This document shows, piece after piece, positions 1 through 7,424 of a stretch of 23,453 nucleotides of DNA (position 1 is the stretch's first letter; every line of letters starts with the position of its first letter). The stretch is from CAZECR01 sp964510495 (GTDB taxonomy: Bacteria > Patescibacteriota > Patescibacteriia > Magasanikbacterales > GWA2-37-8), in contig CAZECR010000015.1 of assembly GCA_964510495.1 (NCBI GenBank), forward strand, positions 1 to 23,453, in the 5' to 3' direction. A program made the position numbers and the translations under genes. Under the pieces are notes generated by a model. The model had not been told where the DNA came from. It worked only from the letters and a program-made list of their open reading frames with translations, and made no database searches.

Positions 1-1208
1 TTTGTTTCTGGATCAAGATCGCTTGCAAACTGCGCAAAAGCTTCCATTTCGCGGAACTGCGCCATGTTAAGCTTCATTTTACCGGCCACTTTTTTCATTG
101 GTTTAATCTGGGCAGCTGAACCAACACGCGAAACTGAAATACCAACGTTTAAGGCTGGGCGAATACCACGGAAGAATAAATCACTTTCCAAGAAAATCTG
201 ACCGTCAGTAATTGAAATTACGTTGGTAGGAATATAGGCAGAAATATCACCGGCCTGTGTTTCAATAATAGGGAGCGCAGTGATCGAACCACCACCAGAT
301 TCTTTATTGCGGCGGCAAGCGCGTTCAAGTAAGCGAGAGTGAAGATAGAAAACGTCGCCAGGGAAAGCTTCACGACCTGGTGGACGGCGGAGCAAGAGTG
401 AAATTTCACGATAAGCCCAAGCCTGCTTGGAAAGATCATCATAGATAACCAAAACATCTTTACCTTTGTCCATGAAGTATTCAGCCATTGCAACACCGGC
501 GTAAGGCGCAATGTATAAAAGCGAAGCAGGGTCAGAAGAACCGGCGGCAACAACGATGGTGTAATCCATGGCGCCAGTCTCTTTGAGTTTAGCTACGATG
601 CGAGCGATTTTAGATTCTTTTTGACCAACAGCGACATAGACACAGATCATGTCTTGGCCCTTTTGGTTGATAATCGTATCGATCGCTACAGCTGTTTTAC
701 CGGTCTGGCGGTCACCGATAATCAGTTCACGCTGGCCACGGCCAACTGGGATCATGGCATCGATTGCCTTGATACCCGTCTGCACCGGCTGCGTAACCGG
801 TTCACGAGTCATAACACCCGGAGCGATTTTTTCAATCGGATAAAATTTCTTGGAAGCAATAGGAGCGCCGCCGTCTTTGGCAACACCAAGCGGATTAACG
901 ACACGTCCAATAAGTTCTTCGCCAACTGGAACAGACAAAATACGACCGGTACGTTTCACCGTATCCCCTTCTTTAATATGAGTATAGTCGCCCAGAATAA
1001 CCGCACCAACCGTTTCTTCTTCCAGGTTAAGCGCTACGCCAAACGTACCGCCTGGGAATTCAAGCATTTCACTGGCCTGACATTTTGTAAGACCACTGAG
1101 ACGAGCAATACCGTCCCCCACTTCGAGGACTTTTCCAACTTCTTCGACTTCAACCTGCTTTTCAAAGCTGCTGATATTTTTTTTGAGTTCTTCAATAATG
1201 GAATTCAT
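1..1208 (-). CDS. atpA: F1Fo ATP synthase subunit alpha, partial (C-terminus beyond window)
   Basis: Non-catalytic nucleotide-binding subunit of the F1 head on the cytoplasmic face. The minus strand reads open from an ATG at 1208 to the window edge, giving about 402 codons of a family usually near 500-510 aa. A beta-barrel N-terminal domain is followed by the Walker A motif GDRQTGKT at residues 165-172. Further on come the motifs VIYDDLSKQAWAYR and RRPPGREAFPGDVFYLHSRL, and the segment GSITALPIIETQAGDISAYI, all typical of AtpA. An in-frame ATG at 1214 gives MSMNSI and is an alternative start, only 2 bases after the atpH stop. Neither start has a Shine-Dalgarno sequence. It is the last visible gene of the atp operon; gamma, beta and epsilon would be expected beyond position 1. 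Identity is certain; only the start is open. Confidence 0.97.
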   Translation of the reverse strand, partial: MNSIIEELKKNISSFEKQVEVEEVGKVLEVGDGIARLSGLTKCQASEMLEFPGGTFGVALNLEEETVGAVILGDYTHIKEGDTVKRTGRILSVPVGEELIGRVVNPLGVAKDGGAPIASKKFYPIEKIAPGVMTREPVTQPVQTGIKAIDAMIPVGRGQRELIIGDRQTGKTAVAIDTIINQKGQDMICVYVAVGQKESKIARIVAKLKETGAMDYTIVVAAGSSDPASLLYIAPYAGVAMAEYFMDKGKDVLVIYDDLSKQAWAYREISLLLRRPPGREAFPGDVFYLHSRLLERACRRNKESGGGSITALPIIETQAGDISAYIPTNVISITDGQIFLESDLFFRGIRPALNVGISVSRVGSAAQIKPMKKVAGKMKLNMAQFREMEAFAQFASDLDPET

Positions 1209-1216
1209 GGACATAC

Positions 1217-1609
1217 TTATGCAGTTAATTGAGTCTTTAAAAGTTGTAATTGTTTTTTGAGGCTTCCGTCGAGGACAATATCTTCGGTCTTGATAATGAT
1301 TCCGCCAATAACGGTTGGATCTGTCGTTTCGTTCAGCTCAGCTTTCGTACCAAATACTTTGACGATCTTTTCTCTACTTTTTTCGGTAAGCGGTTTAGCA
1401 GTGATTACTTCCAGTGGGACAATACCATTTTTCTTGCGGTATATTTTTTCAAAACAATTGATAATAAGTGATGCTTTTTTTAGTTTATTTTCACGCGCCA
1501 AAATTTTAACAAACTCTTCTAAAGCTTGACTAAGTGCTTTGCCTTCAAGGTCCTTGGTGACCTCATACAAAGCAGCGGCAAATTCCTTGTAATTATTTTT
1601 CTTCTTCAT
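1217..1609 (-). CDS. atpH: F1Fo ATP synthase subunit delta (short form)
   Basis: Peripheral-stalk subunit that joins the top of F1 to subunit b. The C-terminal part is recognisable: TDPTVIGGIIIKTEDIVLDG followed by a basic helix. At 130 aa it is clearly shorter than the usual ~175-180 aa, so the N-terminal helical domain that contacts alpha is reduced. The frame extends to a TTG at 1615, but the ATG at 1609 (MKKKNNYKEF) is the better start. It overlaps the 3' end of atpF by 17 bases, so translation is probably coupled to atpF. Position between atpF and atpA supports the call. Reduced delta subunits are plausible in small-genome bacteria; this one shows no frameshift. Confidence 0.92.
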   Translation of the reverse strand: MKKKNNYKEFAAALYEVTKDLEGKALSQALEEFVKILARENKLKKASLIINCFEKIYRKKNGIVPLEVITAKPLTEKSREKIVKVFGTKAELNETTDPTVIGGIIIKTEDIVLDGSLKKQLQLLKTQLTA

Positions 1610-2216
1610 AAGCAATCTTAGAAACCATCTCTTGCACTAATTTTTGATCTTTTGCTCCATCTAATTTTTCACTCAGCACTTTCTCAACTGCGGCGACCAC
1701 CATTTCAGCAGCATTTTTTTTGACAAGAACAATAGTCCGATCTCTTTCGGCTTCGATATCGCGCTTGGCCTGACCGATCAAATGTTCGATATCTGCCTTG
1801 GCCTTTTCTTTCATAGCCTCACCTAGCTCTACCGCGGTAGCGGTAGCTTTTTCAATGATCTTATTAGCATCAACTTTAGCTGTATCAATACGTTCTTGGT
1901 AGTCTTTTTCTCCCTTGGCAATCTTGTCTTGAATTTTTTGGGCATTTTCGAGACTTTCATCAATCAATTTCTGTCGTTCAGCCATTTTTTTGGTCAACGG
2001 TTTCAAAATAATAAACCAGACAACACCAACGACAATTAAAAAGTTGATTAATTGAAAACCAAATAATTTTGAGTTAATACCGAGCGAAGCCAAGACGCCA
2101 GCGTCGGCTGCCGGAGTTTCGTGGGCTACGCCAGCAACTGTTTCATGAGTTTCAACAGCTTCGGGAGTCTCTTGGCTCGTAGCCGCTTCTGCTCTATCAA
2201 TAAAATTAAATTTCAT
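1593..2216 (-). CDS. atpF: F1Fo ATP synthase subunit b with acidic N-terminal extension
   Basis: Membrane-anchored peripheral-stalk subunit. A single transmembrane helix (FQLINFLIVVGVVWFIILKPL, about residues 54-74) is followed by a long charged coiled coil to the C-terminus, as expected for subunit b. Unusually, about 50 residues precede the helix. This extension is rich in Glu, Ala, Thr and His (repeated ETPEA, ETHET and HETPAA blocks) and would lie on the outer face of the membrane if the topology is canonical. Typical AtpF is ~160 aa and begins within a few residues of the helix; this one is 207 aa. The ATG at 2216 has no Shine-Dalgarno sequence. A later start would have to use a non-ATG codon, since no Met precedes the helix. 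The gene lies 75 bases after atpE and overlaps atpH. Confidence 0.93.
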   Translation of the reverse strand: MKFNFIDRAEAATSQETPEAVETHETVAGVAHETPAADAGVLASLGINSKLFGFQLINFLIVVGVVWFIILKPLTKKMAERQKLIDESLENAQKIQDKIAKGEKDYQERIDTAKVDANKIIEKATATAVELGEAMKEKAKADIEHLIGQAKRDIEAERDRTIVLVKKNAAEMVVAAVEKVLSEKLDGAKDQKLVQEMVSKIAYEEEK

Positions 2217-2250
2217 ACGAGTGACTTGCTAATCTAAATAATCCTAGTTC

Positions 2251-2278
2251 ATCGGGTTTGAAGTAAACCAAACCCGAT
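2251..2278 (-). promoter_or_regulatory. Perfect 10-bp stem-loop just after atpE
   Basis: ATCGGGTTTG at 2251-2260 pairs with CAAACCCGAT at 2269-2278 around an 8-base loop. It sits 14 bases past the atpE stop, in the atpE-atpF spacer. No T-run follows on the minus strand, so it does not look like an intrinsic terminator. An RNA-processing or 3'-end-stabilising hairpin is the likelier role (inference). Confidence 0.6.
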
Positions 2279-2291
2279 TGATTGAATTACT

Positions 2292-2522
2292 TTAGGCCAA
2301 AGTGAAGACAACAACCAAAGCGTAGATGGCGATAGCTTCAGCAAAAGCAGCACCTAAAAGCATCGGAACAAAGATCTTTCCACCTGCTTCTGGATTGCGG
2401 CCAATTGCTTGCATAGCGGTACTAACAATCTTACCGATAGCGTAAGCTGGCGCCAAGCCACCAAGGGCAATGGTCGTTCCTTTGATGATCGCGAGGACGT
2501 TTTCGTGGGAAATGTTTTCCAT
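2292..2522 (-). CDS. atpE: F1Fo ATP synthase subunit c
   Basis: Proteolipid that forms the rotating ion-carrying ring in the membrane. At 76 aa it has two helices joined by the polar loop AIGRNPEAGGK (about residues 39-49), which is diagnostic. The ion-binding carboxylate is E62 in LLGAAFAEAIAIY. The residue after it is Ala rather than Ser, and the position of the sodium-ligand Gln in helix 1 is Pro25, so proton coupling is more likely than sodium. The usual GxGxGxG packing motif of helix 1 is largely lost (T16, I18, L20, G22, A24, A26 on alignment from G30-K31). The ATG at 2522 has no Shine-Dalgarno sequence. It is flanked by strong hairpins on both sides, unlike the other atp genes. Confidence 0.96.
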   Translation of the reverse strand: MENISHENVLAIIKGTTIALGGLAPAYAIGKIVSTAMQAIGRNPEAGGKIFVPMLLGAAFAEAIAIYALVVVFTLA

Positions 2523-2561
2523 ACGTATATAGGTTAGCGGTAATAACGCTTAAAGTTGGAT

Positions 2562-2611
2562 AAGCGAATGGTACAGCGGGGTAGGGCGTCACCTACACTC
2601 CCAATTCGCTT
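2562..2611 (-). promoter_or_regulatory. Strong mRNA hairpin upstream of atpE
   Basis: AAGCGAAT (2562-2569) pairs with ATTCGCTT (2604-2611). Inside, GTAGG (2581-2585) pairs with CCTAC (2592-2596), with extra GG/CC pairing between. The hairpin lies 40 bases before the atpE ATG in the 151-base atpB-atpE spacer. No T-run follows it in the direction of transcription, so a role in mRNA processing, stability or translation is more likely than termination. Confidence 0.55.
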
Positions 2612-2630
2612 TCTTACCGATTAATTAATA

Positions 2631-2666
2631 GAACAGTTTACTATTTCCACAAGTAATAAACTGTTC
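2631..2666 (-). promoter_or_regulatory. Second hairpin in the atpB-atpE spacer
   Basis: GAACAGTTTA (2631-2640) pairs with TAAACTGTTC (2657-2666). The arms can be lengthened imperfectly by flanking AT-rich sequence (TTAATTAAT against TAATTAAT). It starts just after the atpB stop. On the minus strand the hairpin is followed by a mixed AT stretch rather than a clean T-run, so weak termination or a 3' stabilising element are both possible. Confidence 0.5.
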
Positions 2667-2673
2667 GTGGTAA

Positions 2674-3459
2674 TTAATGTTCTTCGCTACCGTGCGGCTC
2701 TGCGGAGGCCACGGTCATATACACCAAAGCTAAAATAGCGAAAACACCGGCCTGAATAAGCCCGACTAAAAGTTCCAAGAGCATAAACGGCGTTGGGACC
2801 ACGACTGCCACAATACTCGTAATTACGGTCAACAAGACTTCCCCGGCAAAAATATTACCGAACAAACGCAGGGAGAGCGACAATACTTTGGACATTTCAC
2901 TAACGATTTCAATAAGACCTACGGCAAACTCAACTATACCCTGGAAAATGCCAATCGGGCCTTTACGCAGGCTTTTAAATAGCGAACCAATTTGAATGAA
3001 TTTATTGGCGTGCGTAAAAAAACCAATAGCAAAAAAACCAAAAATATGGGAGGCGATAACGGTTACAATCGCCATGGCAATGGTCAAATTTAAATCGGTA
3101 TTAGCTGGGCGCAGTAAAAAATTGTGGCCAACCGTGATGCTCCCTGTTCCCGGCAAAAGTCCTAGCCAATTTGAAAGGAGGATAAAAAAGAAAATCGAAC
3201 CCACCAGCGGCAAAAAGCGCATTGTTTTAGTTCGGTCGCCAGTAACCTGGTCAAAATAGCCGAGTAATTTTTCTAAAAAGAATTCTGCGCCGTTTTGGAA
3301 GTTCCCTGGCCGTACTGCCCAACGCTTCCGCAGCACTAAACCTGCTATTAAAAAAATAAAAAGCGCGATCCACGCGTTTATAATGGTATTAGTAATCGGA
3401 AATGGTCCAAGGTGAAAGAGGACTTCCGGTGCCAGAGTTGGAATGTGAATTTCACTCAT
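2674..3459 (-). CDS. atpB: F1Fo ATP synthase subunit a
   Basis: Stator subunit in the membrane that forms the ion half-channels against the c ring. The essential arginine lies in the helix LSLSLRLFGNIFAGEVLL, the family signature. The C-terminal helix LLVGLIQAGVFAILALVYM with conserved Gln is also present. Length 261 aa, with five or more hydrophobic helices, matches the family. The N-terminus (HIPTLAPEVLFHLGPFPITN) is typical of the periplasmic/entry segment. The ATG at 3459 follows the small upstream gene by 11 bases and has no Shine-Dalgarno sequence. A 151-base spacer with two hairpins separates it from atpE. Confidence 0.96.
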   Translation of the reverse strand: MSEIHIPTLAPEVLFHLGPFPITNTIINAWIALFIFLIAGLVLRKRWAVRPGNFQNGAEFFLEKLLGYFDQVTGDRTKTMRFLPLVGSIFFFILLSNWLGLLPGTGSITVGHNFLLRPANTDLNLTIAMAIVTVIASHIFGFFAIGFFTHANKFIQIGSLFKSLRKGPIGIFQGIVEFAVGLIEIVSEMSKVLSLSLRLFGNIFAGEVLLTVITSIVAVVVPTPFMLLELLVGLIQAGVFAILALVYMTVASAEPHGSEEH

Positions 3460-3470
3460 AGGTACAGAAA

Positions 3471-3740
3471 TTACTTTTTCTTTATCAGTGCCTGGTACTG
3501 AGTGCCGTATTGTTTTGCTTTACGAAAGATAATTGTTCCTGAAATGATTGCTGCAAGCACAAACCCAGCAACTGTTCCATAAGGCTGAAACCCATATCTT
3601 TTTTCAAGATATTCGCCAAGAAGAACTAAAACAACTACCGGAACCGCAATATTTGCGCCAAAATCACCCACTACTTTCATTGCAAAAATGTAGTATGCAC
3701 GATCTGATGGGTCAAAAGAGGATTTTGGCTTCTGTTCCAT
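3471..3740 (-). CDS. AtpZ/AtpI-type small membrane protein, first gene of atp operon
   Basis: An 89-aa protein with two predicted helices: about residues 29-46 (GANIAVPVVVLVLLGEYL) and 57-73 (TVAGFVLAAIISGTIIF). The EYLEKRYGFQPYGT linker is typical of the AtpZ/AtpI group found at the head of ATP synthase operons. Members are linked to c-ring assembly or Mg/Ca handling in other bacteria (established for relatives, not shown here). It precedes atpB by 11 bases. The consensus promoter ends 8 bases before its ATG at 3740, so the transcript would begin at or within a few bases of the start codon. I am confident of the family, less so of AtpZ versus AtpI naming. Confidence 0.85.
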   Translation of the reverse strand: MEQKPKSSFDPSDRAYYIFAMKVVGDFGANIAVPVVVLVLLGEYLEKRYGFQPYGTVAGFVLAAIISGTIIFRKAKQYGTQYQALIKKK

Positions 3741-3748
3741 AGACCAGT

Positions 3749-3777
3749 ATATTAGAGTTTTTTAGTCAGAAAGTCAA
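3749..3777 (-). promoter_or_regulatory. Sigma-70-type promoter of the atp operon
   Basis: On the minus strand TTGACT (3777-3772) is followed by a 17-base spacer and TAATAT (3754-3749). Only 8 bases separate the -10 box from the ATG at 3740. The expected start point (about 3742) would give a leaderless or nearly leaderless mRNA. Confidence 0.8.
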
Positions 3778-3833
3778 GCCTTTTTAAATTCTATTGTGAA
3801 TAATTAACCATACGGAGTTGGAAAATTGTAACC

Positions 3834-3863
3834 AATTAAACGTGAAAACGTTTAATTAAACGT
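3834..3863. repeat. Overlapping palindromes at the end of the P-type ATPase gene
   Basis: AATTAAACGT (3834-3843), a GAAA spacer and ACGTTTAATT (3848-3857) form a perfect 10-bp inverted repeat. It overlaps a 16-base perfect palindrome ACGTTTAATTAAACGT (3848-3863). The element covers the last codons of the ATPase gene and lies roughly 100 bases upstream of the atp start point. It may be a transcript-end hairpin or a protein-binding site; the sequence alone does not decide. Confidence 0.5.
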
Positions 3864-6496
3864 TTTATTACTTCTAAAACTATGGAAACCGTACTAGCTA
3901 AAACCGTAACAATAACCCAGTCAGTGAGGCTTAGGCTAAAGGTGCCAAACGGCTTTTGAAGCCAAGGAACATAAATAATTAATAACAGCACTACAAGCTC
4001 CCACAGTACGGCCCGGTTGAGCCACTTGTTTGCAAATGGTTTCTTTAAGACTGAGTGGTGGTCAGAACGGAAATTATAGGCCTTAAAAAATTGAATAAGC
4101 ACCAGAGAAACAAAAACCATAGTCATTGTCTCCGCGATGCTTCGCCCGGAATACCTTGCCCACACAAAAAGAGTGATATTGATTAAAGCCGACCAAACAC
4201 CTCCCGCTACCATAAGGATACTGACGGACTTTGTAAATATACCGCTTTTAAGTGGTCGAGGTGGGCTGTCCATTAAATCTGTTTCTGGTGGATCAACTGC
4301 TAAAGCCAATGCTGGTAAACCGTCAGTTGCCAAATTAACGTACAAAATTTGAACTGCCGTCAACGGGAGCGGCAACCCTAATACACTTGCCCCGACAAAT
4401 AAGCCGATTTCTCCAATATTTGAGGACAGCAAGTACATGAGATATTTTTTGATATTACCATAAATAATTCGACCTTCTTCGACAGCTGCCACAATCGAAG
4501 CGAAATTATCGTCAGTCAGCGTCATGGCCGCAGCTTCTTTGGTAACATCGGTTCCGGTAATTCCCATAGCCACACCAATATCAGCTTTTTTAAGTGCGGG
4601 CGCATCATTGACCCCGTCGCCCGTCATTGCCACCACATGCTGATTAGATTGTAGTGCCGCAACAACGCGCAACTTGTGCGCGGGTGAAACGCGGGCAAAT
4701 ACATCAACGTTTTCAACGTTCTGTTGTAATTTTTCATCACTCCAGGTATCGAGCTCAACCCCCATAACAACTAATCCGTTCGGGCGCAATAAACCAAGTT
4801 CCCGAGCGATTGCCCCTGCAGTAAGCGGATGATCACCTGTTATCATCATAAGTTTAATACCTGCTGCCTGGCATTTTTTAATTGCTTCCTGGGCTTCAGG
4901 TCGTGGCGGGTCGATCATGCCAACCATGCCTAAAAAAATCATTTCATTTTCTGCGTCAGAAAGTTCTGCGCGAGGTTTATAGGATAAACCAATCAGCCTC
5001 AGTGCCTGGTTTGCGAGCGTATTGGCAGTACTCAGTATAGCCGTACGCACAGTATCCGTCAGTGGGGACGGACCATTTACTGTCATGTAGAAAGTTGAAG
5101 AGGCCAAGATTATTTCGAGCGCCCCTTTGCTGTAGGCCACTGTTTCATTATTAACCTGATGCAGCGTCGTCATGCGCTTAGTTTCAGAACTGAAAGGAAT
5201 TTCACCGGTGCGCGGATTTGTTTCATCAAGTAATTCTTTATCAATAGAAAGTTTAGCTGCCAGCACTACCAAAGCACCTTCAGTTGGGTCGCCTTTCATT
5301 TCCCACTGCTCGTCATTTTTAAATAAACGAGCGTCAGACGATAAAACCCCAGCCTGAAGCAGGTGGCTCAAAGGTGACGTCGCCATAAACGGTTTGCCCT
5401 CTAGGGTTATCTCCCCTTCCGGCGCATATCCACTGCCGGACACGTCCAAGAGCATTCCTTCAGGAAGGTACACCTTTCGCACCGTCATTTCATCCTTAGT
5501 AAGCGTGCCCGTTTTATCTGAAGCAATAATTGACGTGCTGCCAAGCGTCTCGACAGCGGGTAACCGCCTGACTAATGCGTTACGTTTAACCATCCTCTGC
5601 ACACCGATAGCCAACGAAATTGTAACTACGGCAGGCAATGCTTCGGGAACGACGGCAACAGCCAGTGCAATGCCGAAAATAAACATTTCTAAAAACGGTT
5701 GGCCACGAAGCACTCCCAACCCCACAATGATTACAACCACAACCAAAGCAGCCCTAGCAATCGTCTTACCCACTTTATCCAGATTTTTTTGAAGGGGTGT
5801 TTCTGCTGTTTCAACTTTTTGTAGCAACCCTGCTATTGCGCCGAACTCCGTTTGCATTCCAGTTGCTACCACCACCGCACTACCACGTCCATACGTAGCA
5901 TGCGTACCGGCATACACCATATTTTTTCGATCTCCAACCGGAAGTTTTTCAACTGTCAAAACAGTGTTGTTTTTTTCTACCGGCACTGACTCCCCCGTCA
6001 ATGAAGCCTCATCAATTTTTAAATTGACCGCTTCGAGAATTCGAGCGTCTGCTGGAATCTTATTACCAGTAGCAATAAGAATGATATCACCCGGAACAAC
6101 TTCTTTAGCGGCAATTTCAAGCTCCTTTCCTCCGCGTAGCACCAAAGCTGTCGGTGCCGCCATTTCCTGAAGTGCTTCCAAAGCTCGACCGGCCCGAAAT
6201 TCCTGTATAAAACCAAGAACAACTGAAAAAAGGACGATAATTGTAATAGCAATCGCTTCCGTGCCATGACCTAAAACTCCGGACAAAACGCTGGCAGCAA
6301 GCAAAATAATTACCAATGTATTTTTAAACTGCCCGAGAAGTAATTTCCACCAATGTGTTTTTTGGACAGCTTTTAATTCATTCAATCCATGGACCGTGAG
6401 ACGATGTGCTGCATCGTTAGTTTCCAGGCCTTGATGGGGGTCGGTTTTTAATTCATTAACAATGCTTTTGGTTTCATGTGTGTGCCAGACTGTCAT
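3836..6496 (-). CDS. P-type cation-transporting ATPase, type II (Ca2+-ATPase-like)
   Basis: ATP-driven cation pump of the cytoplasmic membrane. At 886 aa it is full length. The N-terminal cation ATPase domain is followed by the actuator loop with TGES (167-170), helix M4 with PEALP (284-288), the phosphorylation motif DKTGTLT with D327, the nucleotide-domain motif KGDPTEGALV, and the hinge TGDGVNDAPALKKADIGVAMG. The M5-M6 region has SSNIGEIGLF and VQILYVNLATDGLPA, the cation-ligand pattern of type IIA/IIB pumps, and a C-terminal cation ATPase domain closes the protein. Calcium is the most likely substrate; sodium or manganese cannot be excluded. The ATG at 6496 lacks a Shine-Dalgarno sequence. 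It sits 58 bases after the TatD gene on the same strand and 95 bases before the atp operon. Confidence 0.95.
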   Translation of the reverse strand: MTVWHTHETKSIVNELKTDPHQGLETNDAAHRLTVHGLNELKAVQKTHWWKLLLGQFKNTLVIILLAASVLSGVLGHGTEAIAITIIVLFSVVLGFIQEFRAGRALEALQEMAAPTALVLRGGKELEIAAKEVVPGDIILIATGNKIPADARILEAVNLKIDEASLTGESVPVEKNNTVLTVEKLPVGDRKNMVYAGTHATYGRGSAVVVATGMQTEFGAIAGLLQKVETAETPLQKNLDKVGKTIARAALVVVVIIVGLGVLRGQPFLEMFIFGIALAVAVVPEALPAVVTISLAIGVQRMVKRNALVRRLPAVETLGSTSIIASDKTGTLTKDEMTVRKVYLPEGMLLDVSGSGYAPEGEITLEGKPFMATSPLSHLLQAGVLSSDARLFKNDEQWEMKGDPTEGALVVLAAKLSIDKELLDETNPRTGEIPFSSETKRMTTLHQVNNETVAYSKGALEIILASSTFYMTVNGPSPLTDTVRTAILSTANTLANQALRLIGLSYKPRAELSDAENEMIFLGMVGMIDPPRPEAQEAIKKCQAAGIKLMMITGDHPLTAGAIARELGLLRPNGLVVMGVELDTWSDEKLQQNVENVDVFARVSPAHKLRVVAALQSNQHVVAMTGDGVNDAPALKKADIGVAMGITGTDVTKEAAAMTLTDDNFASIVAAVEEGRIIYGNIKKYLMYLLSSNIGEIGLFVGASVLGLPLPLTAVQILYVNLATDGLPALALAVDPPETDLMDSPPRPLKSGIFTKSVSILMVAGGVWSALINITLFVWARYSGRSIAETMTMVFVSLVLIQFFKAYNFRSDHHSVLKKPFANKWLNRAVLWELVVLLLIIYVPWLQKPFGTFSLSLTDWVIVTVLASTVSIVLEVIKRLIKRFHV

Positions 6497-6554
6497 AAGA
6501 AAAAATTAACAAACAAGAATACAAACTAAAGGCGGCTCATATGGCAGGATTTCT

Positions 6555-7424
6555 TCACGGTAACGCCAGTTTAAATAGTTTTGCCGCATTACGTGTAGTC
6601 ATCTCTGCTACAAGATCAGAATCGCAGGCTTTGAGTTCTGCAATTTTTTTAGCAACCGCCTCAACCATCCACGGCTCAGCGCGCTTACCACGGTAAGGGA
6701 TTGGAGCCAGGTATGGTGAATCCGTTTCAAGTACCATGCGGTCAAGCGGGCAATTTTTAACAACCTCCAGAAGTGCTTCTTGCGCAGCCGGATCGCTCTT
6801 TTTGGGCGGAAAGGTAATAATGCCGGTAAAACCCAAATAGAGCCCTAAAGCTAAAAGCTGCTCAGCAAAATGCCAATTACCAATATAGCAATGAATTACT
6901 CCCCGTATCTGCGTTTCACCACGTTTAGCTAATTCTCCTTTTAGGAGATCAATCATTTCTTGATACGCATCGCGCACATGGATCGCGAGCGGTAACCCCG
7001 TTTCAAAAGCCAAACGAACATGTTCACGAAAAACAGCTTGCTGTTTTGCGAGCACAACTTCTTTAGAAATTCCTTCGGGAATACGATACAAATCAAGCCC
7101 ACACTCACCGATCGCGATTGTTTTGGGACTCTTGGTTAACTCTTTATAATATTCATAATCAAAATTTTCTTCACGGGTGTTGAACGAAGTTTCTTCTTCA
7201 TCGAGATGTTGTGAGTGCAAGTGCACCGGGTGCAGCCCTACACTAGCATAGACACCCTCGTATTTTTCCGCCATTACGACACCATTTTTACTGGTATCTC
7301 GCTGCGTGCCCACCAAATTCATGATCACCCCTTTTTCTAGAGTACGTTTAATAACCTCCTCGCTATCAAGCTTGAAGGCATTAAAATGAACGTGGCAGTG
7401 GGTATCAACGAGTTGTTGCGCCAT
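6555..7424 (-). CDS. TatD-family metal-dependent hydrolase/DNase
   Basis: TIM-barrel metallohydrolase. Relatives have Mg-dependent 3'-5' exonuclease activity on DNA or RNA. The metal-binding motif D7-T-H9-C-H11 is at the N-terminus. GECGLDLYR supplies the bridging Glu, IHVRDA and GVIHCYIGN supply further His ligands, and METDSPYLAPIPYRGKRAEP is the C-terminal signature with its catalytic Asp. Length 289 aa is slightly above the usual ~260 because of an insert around residues 75-90. The ATG at 7424 overlaps the upstream membrane-protein gene by 20 bases, so the two are probably translationally coupled. The link to metG, a few genes upstream, is a common arrangement for this family. Confidence 0.93.
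   Translation of the reverse strand: MAQQLVDTHCHVHFNAFKLDSEEVIKRTLEKGVIMNLVGTQRDTSKNGVVMAEKYEGVYASVGLHPVHLHSQHLDEEETSFNTREENFDYEYYKELTKSPKTIAIGECGLDLYRIPEGISKEVVLAKQQAVFREHVRLAFETGLPLAIHVRDAYQEMIDLLKGELAKRGETQIRGVIHCYIGNWHFAEQLLALGLYLGFTGIITFPPKKSDPAAQEALLEVVKNCPLDRMVLETDSPYLAPIPYRGKRAEPWMVEAVAKKIAELKACDSDLVAEMTTRNAAKLFKLALP

Noticed and set aside
621..1232. 203-codon plus-strand frame opposite atpA
   Set aside because: Shadow of the strongly conserved atpA gene on the other strand; product is low-complexity and rich in Asn and Phe.
2251..2278. Intrinsic terminator inside the atp operon
   Set aside because: The stem is perfect, but no T-run follows on the minus strand, and essential subunit genes lie downstream.
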